Assembly (NCBI GenBank): GCA_964611585.1
Contig: CAZTAK010000017.1
Location: 1-40,524 of the forward strand
DNA length: 40,524 nucleotides
Source of the DNA: CAZTAK01 sp964611585
Lineage (GTDB): Bacteria > Pseudomonadota > Alphaproteobacteria > SHVP01
Direction of reading: 5' to 3'
Shown here one piece after another: positions 1 to 7,867 of the stretch; the first letter of the stretch is position 1; each line of letters starts with the position of its first letter. The notes under the pieces are model-generated. The model searched no databases, was not told the DNA's origin, and saw nothing but the letters and a program-made list of their open reading frames with translations. Position numbers and translations under genes: made by a program.

Positions 1-835
1 TCACCATGTTGGCGTGCAGACCCGGTCCGTGCCGGGGCACGTTGTGGATGCCGATGTGAATACGTTTGACCTTTTGCGCCAGCGCGCCGATCGCTGCCGG
101 CAGCACCACCGCTTCGTCGCCCTGAATGTCGATGTCCAGAAGATCGACCCGGTCGAGCGGCGCCAGCAGATCCGCCAGCAGCACGCCGTTGACCGCGGCG
201 ATGTCGTTATCGGTGCTGCCGCCCGCCATCGGCAGGCCCATCTTCATATGGGCGAGCAGATTGACAAGCGCGGCTTCGGCGATGTTGTTCTCGGCCAACG
301 TCGCCGCCAGTTCGCGCGCCGCCTCGGGCTGCATGCGCGAAAGGCTGGTGCGGCCGCGCCCGGTGAAGATCAGCGTCGGGTCGCCATCGGGCGTTACGCA
401 GGCGCGCAGGAACCAGTGCCCGTCCGGGTCGATGCCGTTGTTGCGGAAGTGGGCCCGGGCCGAGGCAATCAGAGTCGCCTCCGGTTCGACCAGGACCAGC
501 CGGCTCGGCATCGGGTTGAGGCGTTCGAGCATCGTTTGCGCGATCACCAGGCGTGGCCCGTAGCCGCCACCGAGTTCGATCATGGTGAAGCGTTCGCGCG
601 CCGTCTGGACGGCCGCCAGCGCGTCCGCCGCCTCGAAGAAAAATTCGCCGTCGGCGACGGTCTCGGTGCGCGCCGGTTTCGGTTCGGGAAATTCGGTCAT
701 CCCGGGCGGCGGATCGACCAGCAATGAAAGATCGGTCCGGTTGCCAAGGAAATCAGGCTCCCAGCCGGCCGCGATCTCGCCGGTCCAGAGCTCGAACGGT
801 TCGAAAACGCGGCGCAATCGGTCGAGGTCGTTCAT
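1..835 (-). CDS. FkbM-family SAM-dependent methyltransferase, C-terminus cut by window edge
   Basis: The reverse strand is open from an ATG at 835 to base 1, giving 278 codons without a stop; the 3' end lies outside the window. A glycine-rich SAM-binding motif (IELGGGYGPRL, residues about 86-96) is followed by LVLVEPEA (about 114-120) and by LLDIDIQGDEAVVLPAAI (about 232-249), the signature of FkbM-type methyltransferases. These transfer methyl groups to varied, often sugar-linked, acceptors; the substrate here cannot be read from sequence. The ATG overlaps the stop of the upstream xthA gene as ATGA, so translation is probably coupled to exonuclease III synthesis. No signal peptide or membrane segment is visible, so it is probably cytoplasmic. 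The family call is fairly firm, the role unknown. Confidence 0.8.
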   Translation of the reverse strand, partial: MNDLDRLRRVFEPFELWTGEIAAGWEPDFLGNRTDLSLLVDPPPGMTEFPEPKPARTETVADGEFFFEAADALAAVQTARERFTMIELGGGYGPRLVIAQTMLERLNPMPSRLVLVEPEATLIASARAHFRNNGIDPDGHWFLRACVTPDGDPTLIFTGRGRTSLSRMQPEAARELAATLAENNIAEAALVNLLAHMKMGLPMAGGSTDNDIAAVNGVLLADLLAPLDRVDLLDIDIQGDEAVVLPAAIGALAQKVKRIHIGIHNVPRHGPGLHANMV

Positions 836-1608
836 TCTTCCGAAAGCGCGCACCACACCGGCACATGGTCCGATGCCTTGGGGCGGCCCCGCAGGGTGCG
901 ATCGATGCCGGCATCCTGGAGCCGGTCCGCGCCCTGCGGACTCAGCAACAGGTGGTCGATGCGAAGGCCGTCGTTCTTTTGCCAGGCACCGCGTCGAAAG
1001 TCCCAATAGGAATAGGCAATCTCGCGCGGGTGCAACGCCCGCCACGCCTCGGTCACGCCCATGTAGAGAATTTCCCGGTAGAGGCCGCGGCTTTCGGGAC
1101 GGCAGAGCGCATCGCCCGCGAACCCTTCCGGGTCGTAGGTGTCATCGTCGGTCGGGCAGATGTTGTAGTCGCCGCCCAGCACGAACGTCTCTTCGTTATC
1201 GAGCAGGTCACGCACGCGGTCGCGCAAACGCCGCATCCATCCCAGCTTGTAGGAAAATTTTTCGCTATCGACCGGATTGCCGTTGGGCAGATAGATCGAG
1301 GCGATGCGGACGCTGCTGACGGTGGCTTCGAGGTAGCGCGCTTGCTCGTCCGAATCATCGCCCGGCAGGCCGCGCATGACGTCTTCGATCGGGCGCTTCG
1401 ACAGGATCGCGACGCCGTTGTAGGTCTTCTGTCCGTGAACGGCGACGTTGTATCCGGCGTCCTCGATCTCAAGCGACGGGAACTTGTGGTCTTCGCACTT
1501 TATCTCTTGCAACAGCACCACGTCGGGGTTGGTTTCCTTCGCCCAGTCGAGCAGGTGGCCGAGACGCACCTTGATCGAATTGACGTTCCAGCTGGCGATG
1601 CGGATCAC
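832..1608 (-). CDS. xthA: Exodeoxyribonuclease III (AP endonuclease, EEP family)
   Basis: This enzyme incises abasic sites and degrades 3' ends in base-excision repair. The 258-residue product carries the family motifs in order: ASWNVNSIK (5-13), LLQEIKCED with catalytic Glu35, YLPNG (107-111), GGDYNICPTD with Asp147 and Asn149, RIDHLLLSP (217-225) and the terminal SDHVPVW with Asp247/His248. All catalytic residues seem present. I chose the GTG at 1608 because family proteins begin at this point (IRIASWNVNSI) and a GAAGG lies about 11 bases upstream; the longer reading from 1665 adds 19 Arg/Pro-rich residues with no family counterpart. Its stop overlaps the start of the FkbM-type gene, an unusual partner for a repair enzyme. 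Confidence 0.95.
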   Translation of the reverse strand: MIRIASWNVNSIKVRLGHLLDWAKETNPDVVLLQEIKCEDHKFPSLEIEDAGYNVAVHGQKTYNGVAILSKRPIEDVMRGLPGDDSDEQARYLEATVSSVRIASIYLPNGNPVDSEKFSYKLGWMRRLRDRVRDLLDNEETFVLGGDYNICPTDDDTYDPEGFAGDALCRPESRGLYREILYMGVTEAWRALHPREIAYSYWDFRRGAWQKNDGLRIDHLLLSPQGADRLQDAGIDRTLRGRPKASDHVPVWCALSEE

Positions 1609-1692
1609 GGGGCGGGGGCCTTCAGGATGCGGACGCAAAATTGCCGGTGCGCGCAGCGCGCGCACGTACCCACCTTAACAATATTGAAAGCG

Positions 1693-2076
1693 TCAGCCTA
1701 CGGCGAAGGACGAACCGCAACTGCACGACGCGGTCGCGTTGGGATTGCGGATGGTGAAGGCGGCGCCGATCAGATCTTCGACAAAGTCGATTTCCGAACC
1801 CGCCAGGTACAACAGCGACATCGAATCGGTCACCACCTTGATATCGCCGCGCGACACAATGACGTCGTCATCGCCGGTTTCGGTGTCGAAGGCGAAACCG
1901 TACTGGAATCCGGAACAACCGCCGCCCGAAACCGTCACCCGCAGCATCGCATCAGGCGATCCTTCTTTCGTCCGGATCTCGGCCACGCGGCGCGCCGCAT
2001 TTTCGCTGATCGTCAACGGGGCTGCCTCTGTGCTGCCGGTCATGGCCTCAGTTTCGGTATGGGAAATATCGTTCAT
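1693..2076 (-). CDS. erpA: Iron-sulfur cluster insertion protein, A-type carrier (ErpA/IscA family)
   Basis: This is a small A-type carrier that receives Fe-S clusters and hands them to apo-proteins. The three ligand cysteines are visible: one in GGGCSGFQYGF and two in the C-terminal CSCGSSFAV. The core begins at PLTISENAARRV. The ATG at 2076 gives 127 residues; a second in-frame ATG at 2043 gives 116. I prefer 2076 because a good promoter (2109-2136) would start RNA about 26 bases upstream of it, but neither start has a strong ribosome site. It is the first gene of a leftward group with xthA and the FkbM-type gene, separated from xthA by 84 bases. ErpA versus IscA cannot be fully settled by eye; the lone location away from isc/suf genes favours ErpA. 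Confidence 0.9.
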   Translation of the reverse strand: MNDISHTETEAMTGSTEAAPLTISENAARRVAEIRTKEGSPDAMLRVTVSGGGCSGFQYGFAFDTETGDDDVIVSRGDIKVVTDSMSLLYLAGSEIDFVEDLIGAAFTIRNPNATASCSCGSSFAVG

Positions 2077-2108
2077 CTCAGGCGGTCCGCGATTGCGCGA
2101 ACCTTTGT

Positions 2109-2136
2109 TATGTATGGCGGCGCAGGTCTTTGTCAA
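2109..2136 (-). promoter_or_regulatory. Probable sigma-70 promoter for erpA
   Basis: On the minus strand a perfect TTGACA (2131-2136) is followed after 16 bases by TACATA (2109-2114). RNA would begin near 2102 and leave a leader of about 26 bases to the ATG at 2076. The divergent dgt promoter lies about 28 bases away. Confidence 0.6.
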
Positions 2137-2163
2137 TCGGAGTTCCGGAGCGCCGCGGCGGCG

Positions 2164-2192
2164 TTGCGCGGGCCCGGTCCGCACAGTAGGGT
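2164..2192 (+). promoter_or_regulatory. Candidate dgt promoter, probably leaderless
   Basis: TTGCGC (2164-2169), a 17-base spacer and TAGGGT (2187-2192) are followed by CCGGCC and then directly by the dgt ATG at 2199. If this is the -10 element, transcription starts at or within a base of the A of the start codon and the mRNA has no leader. No ribosome-binding sequence precedes the ATG, which fits. The hexamers are only moderate matches. Confidence 0.4.
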
Positions 2193-2198
2193 CCGGCC

Positions 2199-3353
2199 AT
2201 GACCGGGACGCGCGCCCCCTATGCTTCGGACCCTGCGCAGAGCCGGGGGCGTCTTCACGCCGAAACGGAAAGCCCCACCCGCAGCCTCTTTCAGCGCGAC
2301 CGCGACCGCATCATCCATTGCGCGGCGTTCCGGCGGCTGAAGCACAAGACCCAGGTGTTCGTCTTCCACGAGGGCGACCATTATCGCACGCGCCTCACAC
2401 ACTCGCTGGAGGTGGCGCAGATCGCGCGTTCCATCAGCCGCAATCTGGACCTTGAAGAAGACCTCGCCGAGGCGCTGGCGCTGGGCCACGATCTTGGGCA
2501 TACCCCTTTCGGTCACGCGGGCGAGCGGGCGCTGGACGAGGTCATGGCGCCCTACGGCGGCTTCGACCACAACGCCCAGACGTTGCGTATCCTGACCCGG
2601 CTGGAACAGCGCTACGCCGAATTCGACGGCCTCAATCTGACGTGGGAATCGCTCGAAGGGGTGGTCAAGCACAACGGGCCGCTGGCGCCGCCGCTGCCCG
2701 TGGCGATCCGCCAGTACAATGGCGAACACGATCTCGAACTCGACACCTGGCCCGGGCCCGAGGCGCAGATTGCGGCGCTCTCGGACGACATCGCCTACAA
2801 CAATCACGACCTTGACGACGGCCTGCGGGCTGGCCTGTTCGAGGTCGAGGATCTCAAGGATGTGCCGCTCGCCGGGCCCGCCTTGCGCGAGGTACTCGCC
2901 GCCTATCCCGATCTGGAGCGGGGGCGGCTGATCCACGAAACCGTGCGGCGCATGATCAACGCGATGGTGAACGACCTGATGGCGGAGACCGAGCGGCGGT
3001 TGATCGCGGCCAATCCCCGATCGGTCGACGACCTTCGCGCCCTCGGTGCCCCGGTGGCGGCTTTCTCCGACGATATGCAGGCGCACGACAAGGCGTTAAA
3101 AGAGTTTCTTTTTTCCCACATGTACCGCCACGATAAGGTCAACCGCATGACCCAGCGCGCCCACAACATCGTGCAGACACTATTCTCCTATTACCTGGAG
3201 GCGCCCGCGCGTCTGCCCGAGGAGTGGCGGGCAAGGGCGCTCGCTCGGGAGACAATGGGACGCGCGCGGGTTGTTGCCGACTACATTGCCGGGATGACCG
3301 ACCGGTTCGCCATCGGCGAATACGACCGCATTGCCGGACCCGAGGCGGCATGA
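2199..3353 (+). CDS. dgt: dGTPase-like HD-domain deoxynucleoside triphosphate triphosphohydrolase
   Basis: Members of this family cleave dNTPs to the nucleoside and tripolyphosphate and so limit dNTP pools. The 384-residue protein has the conserved N-terminal block HCAAFRRLKHKTQVF (40-54), then the metal-binding HD signature: His68 in THSLEVAQIARSI, and His97-Asp98 in GHDLGHTPFGHAGE. The length and the lack of the large insertions seen in enterobacterial Dgt fit the shorter dGTPase-like type common in Alphaproteobacteria, so strict dGTP preference is not certain. Its stop overlaps the argS ATG (ATGA), and it begins the long rightward operon. The start codon follows a possible -10 box directly, suggesting a leaderless message. 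Confidence 0.93.
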   Translation: MTGTRAPYASDPAQSRGRLHAETESPTRSLFQRDRDRIIHCAAFRRLKHKTQVFVFHEGDHYRTRLTHSLEVAQIARSISRNLDLEEDLAEALALGHDLGHTPFGHAGERALDEVMAPYGGFDHNAQTLRILTRLEQRYAEFDGLNLTWESLEGVVKHNGPLAPPLPVAIRQYNGEHDLELDTWPGPEAQIAALSDDIAYNNHDLDDGLRAGLFEVEDLKDVPLAGPALREVLAAYPDLERGRLIHETVRRMINAMVNDLMAETERRLIAANPRSVDDLRALGAPVAAFSDDMQAHDKALKEFLFSHMYRHDKVNRMTQRAHNIVQTLFSYYLEAPARLPEEWRARALARETMGRARVVADYIAGMTDRFAIGEYDRIAGPEAA

Positions 3354-5104
3354 GCGTTCACGCCGCCTATCGCGCCCATGTGCTGGCCCTTCTGAGCGGG
3401 CTCGCCGCGCAATCGAAGTTGCCGGAGGGCCTCGACGTTGGCGCGGTCACGGTCGAACCGCCACGCGACCCGGCGCACGGCGATCTCGCCACCAATGCCG
3501 CCATGGTGTTGGCCAAGCCCGCGAAAATGAAACCACGCGACATCGCCGAACTCCTGGCGCCCGGTCTTGAATCGCTCGACGGCGTAGCGGCGGTCGAAAT
3601 CGCCGGGCCGGGGTTCATCAACATACGGCTCGAGGACTCGGTCTGGCACGATGAACTGCGCCACGCCTTGCGCGACGGCACGGCTTACGGCGATTCGGAG
3701 ATCGGCGAAGGCGCCAAGGTCAATGTTGAATTCGTGTCCGCCAACCCGACCGGGCCGTTGCACGTCGGCCACTGCCGCGGCGCAGTGTTTGGCGATGCGC
3801 TGGCCAACCTTCTTGCCAAGGCCGGATTCAGGGTGACGCGCGAATATTACCTTAACGATGCCGGCGCGCAGATCGACGTGCTTGCGCAATCGGTCCTGCT
3901 GCGCTACCGCGAAGCCGGAGGCGAGGACATCGGACCGATTCCCGAAGGACTTTACCCTGGCGATTACCTTGTAACGGTAGGGCGAAGTTTGCGCGAGGGC
4001 TACGCGGATTTGCTCGCAGCGTCGGGCGAGGCGGAGCAAATTGAAATCGCAAGCAAAGCCGCCGTCGAGGCAATGCTGACCGTGATCCGCGAAGACCTCG
4101 ATGCCCTCGGAATACATTTCGACGTCTTCAGGTCGGAACGGGCGCTGCACGAGGCGGGCGCAATCGAAGCGGCGCTCGCCGACCTTGCCGACAAAGACTT
4201 GATCTACGAGGGCGTGCTCGAACCGCCCAAGGGGAGGAAGCCCGACGACTGGGAGGAGCGCGAGCAGACGCTGTTCCGCGCCACCCGGTTCGGCGACGAC
4301 GTTGACCGGCCGCTGAAGAAATCAAACGGGTCGTGGACCTACTTCGCCGCCGACATCGCCTACCATCGCGACAAGATCACCCGCGGCTACCGCGACCTGA
4401 TCGACGTTTGGGGGGCGGATCACGGCGGCTATGTCAAACGGATGAAGGCAGCGGTGGCGGCACTCTCGGACGGGGACGCGCAACTCGACGTCAAACTGTG
4501 CCAAATGGTGCGGCTGATGCGCGCGGGCGCGCCGGTGAAGATGTCGAAACGCGCGGGCGACTTCGTGACGCTTCGCGAAGTCGTCGACGAGGTCGGGCGC
4601 GACGCCGTGCGCTTCATCATGCTGACGCGCAAGAACGATGCGCCGCTGGAATTCGATTTCGCCCGCGTCGTCGAGCAGACCAAGGACAATCCGGTTTTCT
4701 ACGTGCAGTACGCGCACGCCCGGGTGCATTCGGTGCTGCGGCGCGCTGCCGGCGAATGGCCGGGCGAGGACTTTTCACCGGCCGCCTTGGCGGAGACCGA
4801 CCTCGCGCCGCTTATCCACGACGGCGAGCGCGCCCTGTTGCGCAAGATCGGCAACTGGTCGCGCACGGTTGAATCGGCGGCGCTTGCCCATGAACCGCAC
4901 CGCATCGCGTTTTATCTCGGTGAACTGGCGGCCGCCTTTCATGGCCAATGGAACCTCGGCACCGAGGACCCTGGCCTGCGGTTTCTTGGTGCCGGTGACG
5001 CGGCACTGACGCGCGCCCGCCTCGCCCTTATTCAAGGGGTGGCAGCCGTGATAGCCTCGGGCCTTGCCCTGATGGGGGTCACGCCGGTCGAGGAATTGCG
5101 CTGA
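3350..5104 (+). CDS. argS: Arginyl-tRNA synthetase
   Basis: Class I synthetase that charges tRNA-Arg. The 584-residue product shows the N-terminal Arg-tRNA-synthetase domain (residues about 5-95), the HIGH-type motif HVGH at 138-141 within FVSANPTGPLHVGHCRGA, a complete KMSK at 397-400 (KMSKRAGDFVT), and the helical DALR anticodon-binding domain at the C-terminus ending in ALMGVTPVEELR. Many ArgRS proteins lack a canonical KMSK, so its presence is a mild point of interest. The ATG at 3350 overlaps the dgt stop, and the stop at 5102-5104 shares its last base with the next ATG (TGATG), so translation is likely coupled on both sides. The dgt-argS-SPOR order is one I associate with Alphaproteobacteria. 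Confidence 0.97.
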   Translation: MSVHAAYRAHVLALLSGLAAQSKLPEGLDVGAVTVEPPRDPAHGDLATNAAMVLAKPAKMKPRDIAELLAPGLESLDGVAAVEIAGPGFINIRLEDSVWHDELRHALRDGTAYGDSEIGEGAKVNVEFVSANPTGPLHVGHCRGAVFGDALANLLAKAGFRVTREYYLNDAGAQIDVLAQSVLLRYREAGGEDIGPIPEGLYPGDYLVTVGRSLREGYADLLAASGEAEQIEIASKAAVEAMLTVIREDLDALGIHFDVFRSERALHEAGAIEAALADLADKDLIYEGVLEPPKGRKPDDWEEREQTLFRATRFGDDVDRPLKKSNGSWTYFAADIAYHRDKITRGYRDLIDVWGADHGGYVKRMKAAVAALSDGDAQLDVKLCQMVRLMRAGAPVKMSKRAGDFVTLREVVDEVGRDAVRFIMLTRKNDAPLEFDFARVVEQTKDNPVFYVQYAHARVHSVLRRAAGEWPGEDFSPAALAETDLAPLIHDGERALLRKIGNWSRTVESAALAHEPHRIAFYLGELAAAFHGQWNLGTEDPGLRFLGAGDAALTRARLALIQGVAAVIASGLALMGVTPVEELR

Positions 5105-6114
5105 TGAGTATGGAGCAGGGGCCGCCGGTCCCGCCGCGGGCGCCGCGGCCGCAGCCGCCCGAGATTGACGGCGATCTCAACATTCCGCCCTTGCGGGAGA
5201 CCGCAGCGCGCGCTGAATCTCGTCGCGCCGACAGGCGGGGCCGGCTCTCCGGGCTGGTGGCGGGGCTGGCCGTTGCCGGCGTCCTGATGGGCGGGTCGTA
5301 TTGGCTCGGGTTTCAGATGGGTCTCGAAAAATTACCGCGCGGTGAGGTGCCGCTGATCCGGGTCGATCCCGGGCCGGTCAAGGTGCGGCCGGAAGATCCG
5401 GGCGGGTTGCAGGTCCCGCATCAAAATCGTCTCGTGTTCGATGGCGTTGCCGAGGACGAAGACGAAGGCGCGGCGACCCTCGCGGCTCCACCGGAGGAAC
5501 CGGCCGCGCCCGCGGCGCTGCCACGCGTTACCGAGACCGACCAGCCGGCGGAGACCGGCGAGGCGGGTGCTCCCTCAGCGGCTGAAGCGCGCGCGCCGAT
5601 CGTGGTCGAGGGAACGGACATTGCGGCCACGCCCGCTGAGTCGCCGCCGGCGGCTTCGGACACAACGGCGGAGGCTCCTGCCGAAACGGCTGCAATAACC
5701 GAAACCGACGTCACCCCGACGCAAGTCGCGGCCAGCGTCGCGACAGAAGATGATGACGGCGCGCCGATCCCGCTCATCCCGCCGGCCCCCGCCGCCGAAC
5801 CGGCGCAGGCGCCGGAGCCGCCCCGCCAGGCCGCGGCAGCCGAGACTCAAACCGCTGCCGCCCCGTCGATCCGGATTCAGGTCGGCGCCTACCGCAGCCG
5901 CGCGGCTGCCCTGCGGGGCTGGTCGATCATTCAGGGGGCCCATGAAGCGTTGCTCGGGACCCTGGAGCCGACTGTTGTCGAGGCCGATCTCGGCCCCGGG
6001 CGCGGGGTGTTTTTCCGGCTTCGGGCAGGGCCCGTCGCCGACGCCGAGTCTGCGGCTCTCTTGTGCGAACGCCTGCGCGGCCGCGATCAGGGCTGCCTGG
6101 TCGTGCGGCCCTAG
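5104..6114 (+). CDS. SPOR-domain inner-membrane protein
   Basis: The 336-residue protein has a short cytoplasmic N-terminus rich in proline and arginine, one membrane segment at about 49-72 (LSGLVAGLAVAGVLMGGSYW...), a long Ala/Pro/Glu/Thr-rich linker of about 170 residues that should be flexible in the periplasm, and a C-terminal SPOR domain beginning IRIQVGAYRSRAAALRGW. SPOR domains bind glycan strands stripped of stem peptides at the division septum, so a septal role is inferred. It is coupled to argS by TGATG and followed immediately by nagZ, which also acts on peptidoglycan fragments. Orthology to FtsN or DedD cannot be judged by eye. Confidence 0.88.
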   Translation: MSMEQGPPVPPRAPRPQPPEIDGDLNIPPLRETAARAESRRADRRGRLSGLVAGLAVAGVLMGGSYWLGFQMGLEKLPRGEVPLIRVDPGPVKVRPEDPGGLQVPHQNRLVFDGVAEDEDEGAATLAAPPEEPAAPAALPRVTETDQPAETGEAGAPSAAEARAPIVVEGTDIAATPAESPPAASDTTAEAPAETAAITETDVTPTQVAASVATEDDDGAPIPLIPPAPAAEPAQAPEPPRQAAAAETQTAAAPSIRIQVGAYRSRAAALRGWSIIQGAHEALLGTLEPTVVEADLGPGRGVFFRLRAGPVADAESAALLCERLRGRDQGCLVVRP

Positions 6115-7125
6115 GTGCCGCGCGCCTGCATTCTCGCTCCGGCCGGCACGGACCTGACCGTTGCCGAGCGGCAGTTTTTCACTACCGCCGATCCCGCCGG
6201 GTTCGTCCTGTTTGCGCGGAACTGCGACACCCCGGATCAGGTTCGCGCGCTGACCGCCGATTTGCGGGACTGTGTCGGCCGTGCCGATGCCCCGGTGCTG
6301 ATCGACCAGGAGGGCGGCCGGATCGCGCGTCTCGAACCGCCGCACTGGCCGGTCCGTCCGGCGGCGGCCCGCTTCGGCGCCCTCCATGCACAGGACCCGA
6401 CGGCCGCGCAGGAGGCTGCGCGCCTCAATGCGCGCTTGCTGGCGGCCGACGTGCGTGCCTTGGGTATCACCGTCGACTGCATTCCGGTGCTCGATGTGCC
6501 GGTGCCGGGGGCCGATCCGGTGATCGGCAACCGCGCCTTTTCCGCTGACGTAAAAGCGGTGTGCGATCTCGGGCAGGCGGTGTGCGAGGGCTTGCGTGCC
6601 GGCGGCGTTTCGCCGGTGATCAAGCATCTGCCCGGTCACGGCCGCGCCCCCGCCGACAGCCACGTGGTCCTGCCCCGCGTCGATGCCCGGCGCGAAGACC
6701 TAGACGCCGCCGACTTCGTGCCGTTTCGGAAACTCAACGCCGAACCGTGGGGCATGACGGCGCACGTGCTTTACACCGACCTCGACGACGCCGCCGCTTC
6801 TGCGTCGGTGCGAATAATTCAGGACATCATTCGTGACGCGATCGGGTTTGACGGCTTGCTCTTGAGTGACGATATCGGAATGGGCGCGTTGGCCGGATCG
6901 TTTGCGGAACGCACGGCCGCCTGTCTCGAGGCCGGGTGCGATACTGTCCTGCACTGCAAGGGAGCGATGGAAGAAATGCGCGAAGTCGTGGCGGCGGTGC
7001 CGATGATGAGCGGCAAGGGACTCGAACGCTGGACCCGCGCCGTCGCCGATGCGCGGGCGCCGGAACCGTTCGACGCGGCCGCAGCAACCTTGCGTCTCGA
7101 CGAACTGCTGGCGGGGCACGCCTGA
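6115..7125 (+). CDS. nagZ: Beta-N-acetylhexosaminidase, peptidoglycan recycling (GH3)
   Basis: NagZ removes N-acetylglucosamine from anhydro-muropeptides in the cytoplasm. The 336-residue product carries LIDQEGGRIARL (about 62-73), KHLPGHGRAPADSH (about 170-183), which holds the His-Asp pair unique to NagZ-type GH3 enzymes, and LLSDDIGMGAL (about 249-259) with the nucleophile aspartate. The start is a GTG immediately after the SPOR gene's TAG with no intervening base and no obvious ribosome site, so it probably depends on reinitiation. It ends in a TGATG overlap with the protease gene. The NagZ - M50 protease - ScpA - ScpB order is one I recognise from Alphaproteobacteria. Confidence 0.93.
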   Translation: MPRACILAPAGTDLTVAERQFFTTADPAGFVLFARNCDTPDQVRALTADLRDCVGRADAPVLIDQEGGRIARLEPPHWPVRPAAARFGALHAQDPTAAQEAARLNARLLAADVRALGITVDCIPVLDVPVPGADPVIGNRAFSADVKAVCDLGQAVCEGLRAGGVSPVIKHLPGHGRAPADSHVVLPRVDARREDLDAADFVPFRKLNAEPWGMTAHVLYTDLDDAAASASVRIIQDIIRDAIGFDGLLLSDDIGMGALAGSFAERTAACLEAGCDTVLHCKGAMEEMREVVAAVPMMSGKGLERWTRAVADARAPEPFDAAAATLRLDELLAGHA

Positions 7126-7817
7126 TGTTCGCCAACATGTCGCTGTTTGGCATTTCCGCCTGGGTGCTGCCGGTTTTGCTCGCCATCACCTTTCATGAGG
7201 CGGCGCACGGCTACGTCGCCTGGCGGTTGGGTGACGACACCGCCTACCGCCAGGGGCGTGTGACTTTCAATCCGTTTCGCCACATCGATCCGTTCGGGAC
7301 GATCGTTCTTCCCGCCCTACTGTTTTTTGTGACCGAGGGGCAGTTCCTGTTCGGTTGGGCCAAGCCGGTGCCGGTGAACTTCTTCCGGTTGCGGCGGCCC
7401 AAACGCGACATGGTGTGGGTCGCCGCCGCCGGGCCGGGAATCAACATCGTGTTGGCCCTCGCGTCGGCCCTCTTGGCGCATCGGGCGCCGTTTGTTCCCG
7501 ATCCTGCTGTCGATTGGGTGTTGCAAACACTTGCCAACAGCATCTTTCTCAATCTGCTGCTGGCGGTATTCAACATGATCCCGCTGCCGCCGCTGGACGG
7601 CGGGCGGGTGGCGGTCGGGTTGCTGCCGCCGCAACTGGCGCGGCCGCTGGCCCGGCTCGAGCGCTTCGGGCTGTTGATCCTGATCGCCGTCCTGTTCCTT
7701 CTTCCGCCCCTTTCGACCTCGTTGGTCGGCCTCCGTTTGGACCTTTTTTCGGCCCTGATCCTGCCGATTGTCTGGATCTTTCAAGATTTAGTCTTCGTTC
7801 TTACCGGCCATATATAG
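7125..7817 (+). CDS. Site-2-protease-like M50 family membrane metalloprotease
   Basis: A 230-residue polytopic membrane protein with the zinc motif HEAAH (His24, Glu25, His28) in the first hydrophobic segment and the distal NMIPLPPLDGGRV block, where the aspartate near residue 158 is the third ligand. This is the compact M50 form without PDZ or CBS domains. Members cleave substrates within the membrane; the target here is unknown. The ATG overlaps the nagZ stop (TGATG), so it is translated from the same message. An AT-rich stretch and hairpin lie between its stop and scpA. The family is clear, the function is not. Confidence 0.88.
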   Translation: MFANMSLFGISAWVLPVLLAITFHEAAHGYVAWRLGDDTAYRQGRVTFNPFRHIDPFGTIVLPALLFFVTEGQFLFGWAKPVPVNFFRLRRPKRDMVWVAAAGPGINIVLALASALLAHRAPFVPDPAVDWVLQTLANSIFLNLLLAVFNMIPLPPLDGGRVAVGLLPPQLARPLARLERFGLLILIAVLFLLPPLSTSLVGLRLDLFSALILPIVWIFQDLVFVLTGHI

Positions 7818-7819
7818 TA

Positions 7820-7865
7820 ATATTCCCGGAGTTCAGGGCCAGATATAGGCCGAAACAGGGAATAT
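7820..7865 (+). promoter_or_regulatory. Inverted repeat covering the scpA ribosome-binding site
   Basis: ATATTCCC at 7820-7827 is the exact reverse complement of GGGAATAT at 7858-7865. The second arm includes most of the AGGGAA that should be the scpA Shine-Dalgarno sequence. Pairing in mRNA would mask it. An AT-rich TATATAGTAATATT just upstream could be an internal promoter. The site is seen directly; regulation is inferred. Confidence 0.4.
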
Positions 7866-7867
7866 CA

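Noticed and set aside
724..2202. 492-codon open frame on the plus strand
   Set aside because: It runs antisense through xthA and erpA, both of which have clear catalytic motifs on the minus strand; the plus-strand product shows no recognisable domain.
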